Source: an uncultured Cohaesibacter sp.
GTDB taxonomy: Bacteria > Pseudomonadota > Alphaproteobacteria > Rhizobiales > Cohaesibacteraceae
Direction: 5' to 3'
NCBI RefSeq assembly: GCF_963666525.1
Contig: NZ_OY762905.1
Location: 124,001-188,000, forward strand
Length of the DNA: 64,000 bases
Of the stretch, positions 54,122-63,643 are shown one piece after another. The translations under genes and the position numbers were made by a program. The notes beneath the pieces are model-generated. The model made no database searches and was not told where the DNA came from. It saw only the letters and a program-made list of their open reading frames with translations. Numbering within the stretch: position 1 is the first letter of the stretch; each line of letters starts with the position of its first letter.

Positions 54122-54991
54122 TTACAGCGCGACATCATCAAGCTTCCTGGCTTGCAGAAACAGGCCAGCCTCTTTTGCCATGGCAAGGCTCTGCTGGCGA
54201 TTGGCGCAAAGAACCTCGCCCTCTGCGCAAATGATACCGGCGAGGCCTGCTCTTCTGGCATTCTCGATGGTGCGGGGGCCAATCGTTGGCATGTCGAAGC
54301 GAAGGTCCTGCCTAGGTCTGGCGCGCTTGAGCAGCAGCCCCTGTTTGCCATAGGACCAGCGCGCACGCTTTTCCTCGCGGATCCGGAAGACCCGTTCTAG
54401 CATCTGGTCGGTTCCCTCCGGTCCTTCCAGAGCCACAATGCGTCCGGCGGCGACAACCACCCCCTGCCCAGCGTCAAGCGCCCCAATGATGCCTGCAGCC
54501 CGCGCAGCGAGCGCAATATCACCCTCATTGGCTTCGGCCAGCGATGCACCGACCGACAAATCCGGCCCGACGACCAGCCGGGAAGCAACTTCTGGCACCG
54601 ACACCAGCCGGACCCCACGCTTTTCCATGAACCGCGCGACGCCTTGAAGCACGCCCTCGTCCCCCCCGGCCGCCATGATCTTCAGGATGGCAGGCAACGC
54701 CTTCACTGCACCGAAATCAAGCCTGATGCTGCGAAAATCCGGACGTGCGCGAATGGACCCGATGCAGAGAAGCTCGGCAATAGCCATTTGCTCGATTGTC
54801 TTGAAAAGAAGGCCGATCTCGCCCCACTTGAGCCAGAGATGCGGATGCTCCTCGATACGGCTATCCGCCTCACCAACAATGCCGAACAGGAAGTAGTCGC
54901 GCCCCGATTCCTTCAGGGCGTCGACAACCTCGAAAGGAAGATCCTGTCCGCCGGCGATGATGCCCACCGGCCCATCACCGGAAACAGCCAT
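54122..54991 (-). CDS. lpxI: UDP-2,3-diacylglucosamine diphosphatase LpxI
   Basis: Hydrolyses UDP-2,3-diacylglucosamine to lipid X; LpxI replaces LpxH in alphaproteobacteria. 289 aa. GIIAGGQDLPFEVVDALK at the start, SIRLDFGAVKALP, the linker GASLAEANEGDIALAARAAG, and the C-terminal domain with LRFDMPTIGPRTIENARRAG, which holds the catalytic Asp. Three bases separate it from lpxA. Confidence 0.93.
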   Translation of the reverse strand: MAVSGDGPVGIIAGGQDLPFEVVDALKESGRDYFLFGIVGEADSRIEEHPHLWLKWGEIGLLFKTIEQMAIAELLCIGSIRARPDFRSIRLDFGAVKALPAILKIMAAGGDEGVLQGVARFMEKRGVRLVSVPEVASRLVVGPDLSVGASLAEANEGDIALAARAAGIIGALDAGQGVVVAAGRIVALEGPEGTDQMLERVFRIREEKRARWSYGKQGLLLKRARPRQDLRFDMPTIGPRTIENARRAGLAGIICAEGEVLCANRQQSLAMAKEAGLFLQARKLDDVAL

Positions 54992-54994
54992 GGG

Positions 54995-55792
54995 TCAGTC
55001 CTTGTTGCTGCGTGGTGTGCAGAGAGACTTCTTGGTGTCCTTGCGGATGAAGTTGACGATTTTCATTACATTCTCGTCGTCCGCATAGGCCTCAGCCACC
55101 TGATCAACCCGCTCAACCAGCGTGCCTTCTTCTGCAAACAGCATCTGATAGGCATGGCGCAAATTGTGAATGGTCTCGCGGCTAAACCCGCGGCGCTTGA
55201 GGCCGACGAGGTTGAGGCCACCAAGGTGGGCACGGTTGCCAATGACGGAACCGAACGGGATCACGTCGTTTTCGACACCGGACATGCCGCCAACAAAGGC
55301 GTGTTCGCCAACGCGGGCAAACTGGATCACGGCGGAAAGGCCGGCAACAATGGCATGATCGCCAATCTCGCAATGACCGGCAATGGTGGCGTGGTTCACC
55401 AGAATGACATGATCACCGATCATGCAGTCATGGGCAATGTGCGCACCGACCATGAGATGGCAATGGTTGCCGACTTTGGTCAGCCCGCCGCCGCCCTTGG
55501 TCCCCGGATTGATGGTCACATATTCACGAATATTGACGTTGTCGCCAATCACGCAGCCGACATCCTCGCCCTCGAACTTCAGATCCTGGGGAATGGTGCC
55601 GACGGAGGCAAACGGGAAAATCTCGACATTCTTTCCGATTGTCGTGTTGCCCTCGATTACAACGTGGGAATGGACCTTGCCACCTTCGCCGATGGAAACA
55701 TGCGCACCGATGACGCTGTAAGGACCAACCTCGACGTCATCGGCAAGCTGGGCCCCATCAGCGACAATTGCTGTTGGATGAATATTGGCCAT
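54995..55792 (-). CDS. lpxA: UDP-N-acetylglucosamine O-acyltransferase
   Basis: First acylation of lipid A synthesis, 265 aa. Left-handed beta-helix hexapeptide repeats run from IHPTAIVADGAQLADDVEVG through HDCMIGDHVILVNHATIAGHCEIGDHAIVAG (catalytic His region), followed by the C-terminal helical part (FSRETIHNLRHAYQMLF). Its ATG overlaps the fabZ TAA by one base. Confidence 0.97.
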   Translation of the reverse strand: MANIHPTAIVADGAQLADDVEVGPYSVIGAHVSIGEGGKVHSHVVIEGNTTIGKNVEIFPFASVGTIPQDLKFEGEDVGCVIGDNVNIREYVTINPGTKGGGGLTKVGNHCHLMVGAHIAHDCMIGDHVILVNHATIAGHCEIGDHAIVAGLSAVIQFARVGEHAFVGGMSGVENDVIPFGSVIGNRAHLGGLNLVGLKRRGFSRETIHNLRHAYQMLFAEEGTLVERVDQVAEAYADDENVMKIVNFIRKDTKKSLCTPRSNKD

Positions 55793-56259
55793 TACTTCTG
55801 CTCGTTCCCGATCAGCATTGCACTTACTTCCGCCTCAGCAACTTTCACGCCGTCAACTTTCGCCTCACAGGCGAATTTCCAGATATTGGCGCGGTTCTTG
55901 ACCTTCTGAACGTGAATGTGAACCACATCACCTGGCACGACCGGCTTGCGGAACTTGGCCTTTTCGATGGTCATGAAATAGACAAGGCTTGGCGTACCCA
56001 TGTCTTCGCGGCTGTTGACGCAAAGAGCGCCGGCAGTCTGTGCCATGGCTTCAATAAGCAGAACCCCGGGCATCACGGGCTGAACCGGGAAGTGCCCCTG
56101 GAAATGCGGCTCGTTGATCGTGACATTCTTGATGCCGATGCAGCTGTCGTCGCCGTCCATCTCGATGATCCGGTCGATCATCAAAAACGGATAGCGATGC
56201 GGCAACAGCTCGAGAACGCGCATGATGTCCGCACTATCAAGGGTTTGTTTCTCGCTCAT
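55792..56259 (-). CDS. fabZ: 3-hydroxyacyl-ACP dehydratase
   Basis: Hot-dog fold dehydratase of fatty acid elongation, 155 aa. [43 protein letters not shown] with catalytic His and Glu, and [12 protein letters not shown]. Its place between lpxD and lpxA balances acyl use between membrane phospholipid and lipid A. Confidence 0.97.
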   Translation of the reverse strand: MSEKQTLDSADIMRVLELLPHRYPFLMIDRIIEMDGDDSCIGIKNVTINEPHFQGHFPVQPVMPGVLLIEAMAQTAGALCVNSREDMGTPSLVYFMTIEKAKFRKPVVPGDVVHIHVQKVKNRANIWKFACEAKVDGVKVAEAEVSAMLIGNEQK

Positions 56260-56382
56260 GATGTATTTCCCTTCAACACCTGTCGAGGTCTTTTGCCCAG
56301 AATGAAAGACCCCTCGATAAGCTCTGCAGCCGGAGTTCCGCCAAGCGGGAAATCTCCGACGAGCTCGTTTTGATTGTTAGCT

Positions 56383-57423
56383 TTAGCTGTTTTTCTCCGC
56401 AAGCCGGCTCAAGGCCGTCATTTCGCGGAACCACTGTTTCACTGGCTTTGCTGGAACGCCACCATAACGGCCACCGGCAGGGACGTCATCCTTGACGACG
56501 CTGACAGCGGCAATTTGCGCGCCCATTCCAATGGTAATATGACCAGCGACACCAGTTTGTCCACCAATCGCGACAAAATCTTCCAGTTTCGACGAACCAG
56601 ACAGACCGACCTGAGAAACCAGAACGCAATGACGACCGATTTCGACATTGTGGCCAATCTGAACCTGGTTATCAATTTTCGTGCCTTCACCAATGATGGT
56701 GTCACGGTTGGCACCGCGATCGATCGTGCTGTTGGCACCGATTTCTACCCGATCCTGAATGATCACCCGCCCGATCTGAGGCACTTTCTGGTGGCCGGTC
56801 GCGCTCATCGAGAAGCCGAAACCATCCTGTCCACTGCAAACACCGGGATGAATGATCACGCTGTCACCGACGAGCGTATGCTGCAGCACGCTGTTGGCAC
56901 CGATATGGCACTTGCGGCCAACACGAACCCCCTGCCCGATGACAGCACCTGCCCCAATGGTCGTACCCGCGCCAATTTCAGCATTGGCGCCTATGCTGGC
57001 ACCCGGCTCGATGCACACACCAGCCTCGATCCGTGCCGACGGATGAATGTGGGCCGCCTGCGAAATACCACCGTTGGTTTCGAAATAGGCCATCGGAACA
57101 GCGGCTTCCGGGTAGAAGGCGGCGGAAACCTCGGAGAATGCCCGATAGGGATTCTTGGATTCCAGCACAACAACCCCTTCAGGCACCCGCTCCACATAGC
57201 GCTTGGCACAGATCACGACGCTCGCCTGCGTCTGCTCCAGCTGCCCGACATATTTGGGATTGTCAAGAAACGTGATGTGTCCCTCGGCCGCGGTATCGAT
57301 CGGGGCGACGTCGGTGACTTGCAAATCACCCTGAGCACCTGCCGGTAGTTCAGTACCGATCAGCTCGGCAATAGCCGCCAGCGTGAGAGATTCGACTTTG
57401 GAGAAAAAAGCAGCGTCGGTCAT
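56383..57423 (-). CDS. lpxD: UDP-3-O-acylglucosamine N-acyltransferase
   Basis: Third step of lipid A synthesis, 346 aa. ATG at 57423 chosen (MTDAAFFSKVESLTLAAIAE); the frame runs 30 bp further into a terminator stem. N-terminal uridine-binding domain, hexapeptide beta-helix (ASIGANAEIGAGTTIGAGAVI), catalytic His in TIDRGANRDTIIGEGTKIDNQVQIGHN, and a C-terminal helix. The terminator just before it suggests attenuation after bamA. Confidence 0.96.
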   Translation of the reverse strand: MTDAAFFSKVESLTLAAIAELIGTELPAGAQGDLQVTDVAPIDTAAEGHITFLDNPKYVGQLEQTQASVVICAKRYVERVPEGVVVLESKNPYRAFSEVSAAFYPEAAVPMAYFETNGGISQAAHIHPSARIEAGVCIEPGASIGANAEIGAGTTIGAGAVIGQGVRVGRKCHIGANSVLQHTLVGDSVIIHPGVCSGQDGFGFSMSATGHQKVPQIGRVIIQDRVEIGANSTIDRGANRDTIIGEGTKIDNQVQIGHNVEIGRHCVLVSQVGLSGSSKLEDFVAIGGQTGVAGHITIGMGAQIAAVSVVKDDVPAGGRYGGVPAKPVKQWFREMTALSRLAEKNS

Positions 57424-57436
57424 GATAGCCTTCAAA

Positions 57437-57470
57437 AAAAAGCCGCCGCCCATAAGAGCAGCGGCTTTTT
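57437..57470 (-). terminator. Terminator between bamA and lpxD
   Basis: AAAAAGCCGC / GCGGCTTTTT stem with a 14-nt loop; on the minus strand it follows the bamA stop by 20 bp and its T-run ends about 10 bp before the lpxD ATG. Partial read-through or an unseen promoter would be needed for lpxD. Confidence 0.75.
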
Positions 57471-57490
57471 ACCTATGTGTTTGTTAGGTC

Positions 57491-59797
57491 TTAGAACGAG
57501 GTCGCAGCGCCGAAGCGAATGATCTGCGTCTCATCGTAGCTTTCCTTGGTCAAAGCGTGACCATAGTCGAGGCGCAGTCTGCCAAACGGGCTGGCCCAGA
57601 TGATACCCGCACCGATGGAAGACCGGATGCTATGGGAATCATAGTAGGAACCAACTGCGTCAGATCCGAACAACGTGCCTGCATCAGCAAAAATCGCGCC
57701 GCTCAGGCCTACGCTTTCAAGATACGGCAACGGGAACTGCAATTCGGCAGTGGCGTTGAAGTAGGTCTTGCCGCCCAGAGCCTCACCAGAAGTGATGTCA
57801 CGTGGGCCGAAACCGTAGGAAGCGAAGCCGCGGATGGTTTCGCCGCCCTGACTGAAGGCGTCGAGCAGACGAACATCATCGCCGCCGATACCCTGAATGT
57901 GACCAGCACCAACACGCAGCATGCCAACCAGGCTCCAGGCCGGATACAGCTCGTGATAGTAGTAGGCGTCAACCGTGGACTTGATGAAGCGGACATCACC
58001 ACCAAGGCCGGCGAATTCCTGGCTGAACTTGCCGTAGATACCGCTGGTCGGGTTGCTCATGCTGTCAAGCGAGTTGTATACAAGCGCATACCCCGCAGCA
58101 GACTTGATCGTTGCCCCTTCACTTTCAGCCTGCGCAATTCCTGGCGCACTACCTGTGTAGTTGGAAATCTCTTTCTGTTCAATCGTGTAGTACGGATTGA
58201 AGGAGATCTCTTCCGTGATCGGCAGACCAAACCGGATGGTGCCACCATCACGCTTGTAGTCGTAATCGCGGTAGTCGTTGTCCTGATAAACCGAGTGGAA
58301 CAGATCGAACCCGGCAGCGAGACGACGGCCCATGAAGTAAGGCTCGGTGAAGGACAGCGTATAGGACTGCTTGGAAGCACCACCAGAGGCGGAAACCTTC
58401 AGATACTGTCCGCGGCCCATGAAGTTCTTTTCAGAAACGGAAACATCGGCGATGAAGCCATCAGCTGTGGAGTAGCCACCACCAATGGTAACAGAGCCCG
58501 TACCCTTTTCCTTCACATCGACGTTCAGCACAACGCGGTCAGGAGAAGACCCCTGAGACGTGGTGATATCGATCTTGTCGAAGAACCCGAGAGCGTCCAG
58601 ACGACGTTTCGCACGATCCAGCAGCACGCGGTTGAAAGCATCGCCCTCAGCCATATCGAACTCGCGACGAATGACATAGTCACGGGTGCGGGTGTTGCCA
58701 CGGATGTTGATGCGCTCAACATAAGCGCGGTTGCCTTCATCGACCTGATAGACCAGATTGATGACCTTGTTTTCATAGTCACGGTCAGCGCGTGGCGTGA
58801 CGCGTGCAAAGGCATAACCGGATTTGGAAATCTCGATGGTCATGTCTTCAAGCGACTTGGAAACAGCATCGACGCTGTAAACATCGCCAGAACCGGTATG
58901 AACCTGGCTACGAAGCGTTTCGCCATCCACTTCAGGAACAGCACTATCCACTTCAACATCACCAATGCGATACTGCTCTCCCTCGTCCACCGTAATGGTC
59001 ACGAAGAACTTGTTACGTTCGCGATCAAGATCGGCAACAGAAGAAACAACGCGGAAGTCGGCATAACCATGATTGAGATAGAACTGACGCAGGCGCTCTT
59101 CATCAGCAGCCAGACGGTCAGCATCATACACGTCATTGGTGAACAGCCAGCTCAACCAGCCGGTTTCCTTGGTCTTCAGAACGTTCTGCAGACGGCTGTC
59201 ACCGAAAGCCTTGTTGCCCAGAATCGCAATTTTGGCAACCGCAGTCTTGGCACCTTCGTTGATCTCGAACACAAGGTCGGCACGATTGCGGCCAAGGTCG
59301 ATAACTTTTGGTTCTACGCGAGCACCAAACCGACCTGCACGACGGTAGGCTTCAAGGACGCGCTGCACATCTGTCTGGATCCGGTTTTCGCTGAGGATGC
59401 CGCGGCTCTTGGAGGTGACCACCGTATTGAGGTCAGCATCCTTGATGCGCTTGTTGCCTTCGAACGAAATTCGGTTGATGACGGCGTTTTCCTGCACATT
59501 GACGATCAGGGAAGAACCGCTCAACCGGATGTCTACATCCTTGAACAGGCCCGTCTGGTAGAGAGCCTTGAGGGATTCATCAATGTCGTAAGCACTGGAA
59601 CGCTGCCCCGGCTTCACAACAACATAGGAACGGACCGTGTCATCTGACACCCGAGCGTTACCGCGCACAACGACCTGACTGACCGTTTGCGCAAAGGCCG
59701 GACTGATTGCAAAAATATCTACAGGACCGAGCTGCGCGCCCGCACACATAACAGTGGCCAGTGCCGCTTTCCATGCGATGGTCTTAACTTTTTTCAT
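57491..59797 (-). CDS. bamA: Outer membrane protein assembly factor BamA
   Basis: Omp85 protein that inserts beta-barrels into the outer membrane, 768 aa. ATG at 59797 gives signal peptide ...ATVMCAGAQL...SPAFAQ. Five POTRA repeats (about 38-440; for example VVVRGNARVSDDTVRSY and INRISFEGNKRIKDADL), then the 16-stranded barrel with GRRLAAGFDLFHSVY and FGPRDITSGEALGGKTYFNAT, ending in Phe (RFGAATSF), the outer-membrane beta signal. A GTG 12 bp upstream is an alternative start. Confidence 0.97.
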   Translation of the reverse strand: MKKVKTIAWKAALATVMCAGAQLGPVDIFAISPAFAQTVSQVVVRGNARVSDDTVRSYVVVKPGQRSSAYDIDESLKALYQTGLFKDVDIRLSGSSLIVNVQENAVINRISFEGNKRIKDADLNTVVTSKSRGILSENRIQTDVQRVLEAYRRAGRFGARVEPKVIDLGRNRADLVFEINEGAKTAVAKIAILGNKAFGDSRLQNVLKTKETGWLSWLFTNDVYDADRLAADEERLRQFYLNHGYADFRVVSSVADLDRERNKFFVTITVDEGEQYRIGDVEVDSAVPEVDGETLRSQVHTGSGDVYSVDAVSKSLEDMTIEISKSGYAFARVTPRADRDYENKVINLVYQVDEGNRAYVERINIRGNTRTRDYVIRREFDMAEGDAFNRVLLDRAKRRLDALGFFDKIDITTSQGSSPDRVVLNVDVKEKGTGSVTIGGGYSTADGFIADVSVSEKNFMGRGQYLKVSASGGASKQSYTLSFTEPYFMGRRLAAGFDLFHSVYQDNDYRDYDYKRDGGTIRFGLPITEEISFNPYYTIEQKEISNYTGSAPGIAQAESEGATIKSAAGYALVYNSLDSMSNPTSGIYGKFSQEFAGLGGDVRFIKSTVDAYYYHELYPAWSLVGMLRVGAGHIQGIGGDDVRLLDAFSQGGETIRGFASYGFGPRDITSGEALGGKTYFNATAELQFPLPYLESVGLSGAIFADAGTLFGSDAVGSYYDSHSIRSSIGAGIIWASPFGRLRLDYGHALTKESYDETQIIRFGAATSF

Positions 59798-60018
59798 CAG
59801 CCCCAACACTCTTTTTCTAAATCATCAAATCGAATGGGATACATATACAACCCACGAATTGGAATCTATATGCCTAAAAAGGTTTTACCTTGAATCGTAA
59901 AAGGATCAACCCCCGAAGGCACCTAACTACAACAAAGACGACGTTCAGTTGCCCATAAGCCACAAATTTCTGCGGAAATCACTATAATAATTTCTGCGGA
60001 GAAAAACCACTTGCATTC

Positions 60019-61167
60019 CTAGTCCGACATAAAAATGTGTGTGATATCATTGAATGTAGCAAAGATCATGAGCGAGAAAACCAGCGCCAGACCAATCCGG
60101 AAGCCCACTTCCTGACTTTTGGCCGACAGTGGCTTTCCACGAATTCCCTCGATTGCATAGAACACCAGATGACCTCCATCCAGCATCGGAATCGGAAACA
60201 GATTAAGCAGCCCGATACTCACCGAGAGAATGGCGGCGAGATTGACAAGCGCGACAATACCCAGCGTTGCCACCTGCCCTGAAACCTGCGCGACGCGGAT
60301 GGGTCCACCCAGCTGATCGGCATCTTCCTTGCCGACGAAGATCCGCCCGACATAGCCAAGAGTCCGCTCAACGATGGCATAGGTCTCGGTCACTCCGCCC
60401 CACGCAGCTTCCATCGGGCCATATTGCATGCGCACGACATCTTCGGCACGGGCCTCGTGCCGGATTCCGAGAACGCCGATTTTCTGCTTGTTGCCAAACT
60501 GGTCGGTAACTTCGGTGCGACGCGGCGTCGTCATCAGCGTGAGTTCCTGACCATTGCGGTCAACAACGACAGCCAGCGCATCACCGGAACTCAGCGCAAC
60601 GATGCCTTGAACGTCAGCAAAGGACTTGATGGCCTGCCCATCGACAGACAGCATGATATCCCCGACTTCAAAGCCGGCTTCGGCAGCAGCACTGTCCGGC
60701 ACCACCGCATCCACCCGCGCAGGCGTGATCGGTTTGCCATAGAGGAAAAGCAGCATGCCGAAGATGATGATCGACAGCAGGAAGTTGGCAAACGGCCCAG
60801 CAGCCACGATGGCAGCACGTGCCCAGAGAGACTTTGAATGCAGAGACCCTTCCCGATCATCTTCACCAAGACTGTTCATGGCTTCCTGATCGGGCACACT
60901 GGCGGCGTTTTCATCACCAAGAAACTTCACATAGCCACCAAGAGGAATCGCGGAAATCTTCCAGCGCGTTCCATGCCTGTCATGGAAGCCAAACAGTTCC
61001 TTGCCGAAACCGATCGAGAACTCGCAAATGGTCACACCGCACCATCTTGCCACCATAAAATGCCCAAGTTCATGAAAGAACACGACAATCATGAGAACAA
61101 ACAGCGCAGGAATGACGTAGCCAAGCAAACCGGAACCGGCAGAAAAAATGCTCTGTAGGAATTCCAT
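60019..61167 (-). CDS. rseP: Site-2 zinc metalloprotease RseP
   Basis: Intramembrane protease for regulated proteolysis, 382 aa. H32-ELG-H36 (FHELGHFMVARWCG) zinc motif in the first membrane helix, PLGGYVKFLGDE, a PDZ domain (about 150-225, SAAAEAGFEVGDIMLSVDGQ), and the LDGGH motif with the third zinc ligand near the end. GGAGA precedes the ATG. It lies upstream of bamA, as usual. Confidence 0.96.
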   Translation of the reverse strand: MEFLQSIFSAGSGLLGYVIPALFVLMIVVFFHELGHFMVARWCGVTICEFSIGFGKELFGFHDRHGTRWKISAIPLGGYVKFLGDENAASVPDQEAMNSLGEDDREGSLHSKSLWARAAIVAAGPFANFLLSIIIFGMLLFLYGKPITPARVDAVVPDSAAAEAGFEVGDIMLSVDGQAIKSFADVQGIVALSSGDALAVVVDRNGQELTLMTTPRRTEVTDQFGNKQKIGVLGIRHEARAEDVVRMQYGPMEAAWGGVTETYAIVERTLGYVGRIFVGKEDADQLGGPIRVAQVSGQVATLGIVALVNLAAILSVSIGLLNLFPIPMLDGGHLVFYAIEGIRGKPLSAKSQEVGFRIGLALVFSLMIFATFNDITHIFMSD

Positions 61168-61341
61168 TCAAATCTCCAAATTTCCTTGGCGTGAGAATAC
61201 CGCCGATCCTCTAAAGAAGGCTTAAATAGGGTCAAAATATGGAGAGATCAACCGCGACTGACGATGCAATGGCTCTCAACAGCCAAAAGGCGGACGCACA
61301 ATCAGGCGCGTCCACGCAAAATTGAGGCAACAACCGTCGCT

Positions 61342-62238
61342 TCAACGTTCCAGCATCGCCAGGAAGTCACCAGCGGCCTTCAGCGCATTGTAGCTGGTAT
61401 CATGAAATTTGCTGTAATGAATGAAGCCATGTGGCGCACCCTCGAAGGCGGCGTAGTAATGGCGAACACCCGCTTCCATCAGCTTGCCTGCGAGCCAGCG
61501 ACTGTCGTCGGCGAGACAGTCACATTCTGCCTCGCAGATCAGGACCGGCGGCAAGCCCGTCATGTCCTCATCGCCGAGATCGGCATATTTCGGATCGACC
61601 CCGTCCGGCAGATAGAAATCCCACAGGGCATGCATCCAGTCGGTGGAAAGACCGTTGCTGCCATCGCCATAGGCCTTGTGTGACCGGGTGTCATAAAGCC
61701 GTCTGTAGCAGCCATAATAAAGCAGCAGGGCAGAAACGACAGCCGGACTCTTCTCGTCCCTGAGGCGCAACGCTGCAGCCAATGCCAGATTGGCCCCGGC
61801 GCTATCTCCACCAAGCACAAGCTCGCACTGTTCTTCTGCCGCAATCTTCTCGATCTTTTCGCACACCATGTTTATGGCAGCCGGATGCGGGTCTTCAGGC
61901 GCAAACGGATAGCTCAACCCGAAAACCTCACGCTCGGCCAGTACAGCCATGTCGGCGATGGCGCTGGCGTGGGTGATAAGGTTGCAGTTCCGCCAACCAC
62001 CGCCATGAATATAAATGATAAGCTTGCGTGGTCCTGCCTTGATTGTCTTAGGCGTAAAACGACGACCGAAATCCGTATCCACGATGGTGATCTGGTCGTC
62101 ATGCCGCCCAACCAGACCGCGCCGCGCATCAGTGTATTTCTCGCGCACCTCGTCAACCGTTTCCGTACTGCCCGGAGCCGGAAAATAGGAATAGCGTGCT
62201 GCATAGTCGAGAAGAAGCTTGTCCACCTTGCCTTGCAT
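61342..62238 (-). CDS. HSL-type alpha/beta hydrolase (esterase)
   Basis: 298-aa hormone-sensitive-lipase type esterase. Oxyanion motif YIHGGGWRNC, nucleophile LGGDSAGANLALA, acid in ICEAECDCLADDS, and His in GAPHGFIHYSKF. GGAGGT precedes the ATG. It stands between dxr and rseP, which are usually neighbours; I see no reason for a role in isoprenoid or envelope synthesis, so it looks like an insertion in a conserved cluster. Substrate unknown. Confidence 0.88.
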   Translation of the reverse strand: MQGKVDKLLLDYAARYSYFPAPGSTETVDEVREKYTDARRGLVGRHDDQITIVDTDFGRRFTPKTIKAGPRKLIIYIHGGGWRNCNLITHASAIADMAVLAEREVFGLSYPFAPEDPHPAAINMVCEKIEKIAAEEQCELVLGGDSAGANLALAAALRLRDEKSPAVVSALLLYYGCYRRLYDTRSHKAYGDGSNGLSTDWMHALWDFYLPDGVDPKYADLGDEDMTGLPPVLICEAECDCLADDSRWLAGKLMEAGVRHYYAAFEGAPHGFIHYSKFHDTSYNALKAAGDFLAMLER

Positions 62239-62356
62239 AGCAATACCTCCGTTTGCAGCATCCCGACAGATAGCGAGACACCTTACAATTGTTCATCAAT
62301 ACCGGACCGCGCGCCACGCCAGTGTCACGACGAAAGCAACCAGAGGGCAGAACCCC

Positions 62357-63574
62357 TCAGAACTCGGTCGCCAGAAGCTGGCTGGCCACGTTACGGGCCG
62401 CCTTGTCGAGCGCCAGAACATCCGCCACGTCATTGGCTGCATCCACCTCGCCTCGGCGCAGAAATTCGGCCATGACCTTTTCAACCAGAACGGCAATACC
62501 GCCAAATGACATCCCGCCAGCAAGGAAGGCCGCGACGGCAATCTCATTGGCCGCATTGAGAATATTGGGCAGACTGCCCCCCATTTCCAGAGCATTCCTT
62601 GCCAGTTGCATGCAGGGAAAGCGCTCATAGTCGGGGGCTTCGAAGGTGAATTTGCCGATATCGACAAGAGAGATCCGGTCCGTATCAGCCGGAGCCCTGT
62701 GCGGCCAGGCAAGGCAATGGGCAACCGGAATGCGCATATCCGGAGCGCCAAGCTGGGCCAGCAGCGAGCCATCGCTGTAGGCCACCATGCCGTGAATGAT
62801 CTGCTGTGGATGCACAACCACGGACAGCCGTTCCGAGGGCAACCCATACAGATGGTGCGCCTCGATCAACTCCAGCCCCTTGTTCATCATCGACGCGCTG
62901 TCGATGGTGATCTTGCTGCCCATGGAAAAGTTCGGATGGTTAAGCGCTTCATCGATGGAAGCATTGGCTATCGCTTCCTTGTCCCAGGTGCGAAATGGCC
63001 CACCAGATGCAGTCAGAACAACCTCGAGAACTTCACTGGCATTGTCCCGCTCATAGACCTGAAAAACGGCACTATGCTCGGAATCGACCGGCAGGATCGG
63101 CTTGCCAAGCCGCTTCGCTTCGGCCATCACCAGATCACCGGCGCAGACAAGCGCCTCCTTGTTGGCCAGAGCCACCTGATTGCCCGCCTTCAGCGCCGCC
63201 AGAGTGGGGCAGATTCCGGCAGCCCCGACGATGGCGCCGATCACGATGTCCGCAGGACGGGACGCCGCCTCTTCGACCGCACCCTGACCGGCCCCAACTT
63301 CGATGTCGTGGCCCGAAAGCGCCTCTTTCAGAGCACCATAGCAGCTCTCGTCAGCAACCACCGCGAGGCGGGCCCTGGAGGCTATCGCCGCTTTTGCAAG
63401 TTTGTGAACGTTGCGATTGGCCGTCAGCGCATCAACACGGTAGCGCTCAGGCGAGCCATTGATGATGTCGAGTGCGGAGTCTCCAACCGATCCACTCGCT
63501 CCCAAAACGGAAATTGATTTCTGCGCTCCCGAATAGGTGGGCGCGGGAGTGTCACTGGAGGAAGACTTTGACAT
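62357..63574 (-). CDS. dxr: 1-deoxy-D-xylulose 5-phosphate reductoisomerase
   Basis: Second step of the MEP isoprenoid pathway, 405 aa. NADPH motif SVLGASGSVGDSALDII, GAIVGAAGICPTLAALKAG, LANKEALVCAGD, LPVDSEHSAVFQ, LTASGGPFRTW, NFSMGSKITIDSASMMNKGLELIEAHHL and VHPQQIIHGMV. The N-terminus carries a Ser-rich stretch (SKSSSSD). cdsA lies just upstream. Confidence 0.97.
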   Translation of the reverse strand: MSKSSSSDTPAPTYSGAQKSISVLGASGSVGDSALDIINGSPERYRVDALTANRNVHKLAKAAIASRARLAVVADESCYGALKEALSGHDIEVGAGQGAVEEAASRPADIVIGAIVGAAGICPTLAALKAGNQVALANKEALVCAGDLVMAEAKRLGKPILPVDSEHSAVFQVYERDNASEVLEVVLTASGGPFRTWDKEAIANASIDEALNHPNFSMGSKITIDSASMMNKGLELIEAHHLYGLPSERLSVVVHPQQIIHGMVAYSDGSLLAQLGAPDMRIPVAHCLAWPHRAPADTDRISLVDIGKFTFEAPDYERFPCMQLARNALEMGGSLPNILNAANEIAVAAFLAGGMSFGGIAVLVEKVMAEFLRRGEVDAANDVADVLALDKAARNVASQLLATEF

Positions 63575-63643
63575 AAGCTACTCATTAGAATTCGAATGAT
63601 CGACCGGAAAGCGACAGCGGTCTTGCAACGGCAGGATCCCGGC

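Noticed and set aside
57557-59647. 696-codon open frame on the plus strand
   Set aside because: It is fully antisense to bamA, which has a signal peptide, POTRA repeats and barrel. The translated frame resembles no protein; long antisense frames are expected with this codon bias.
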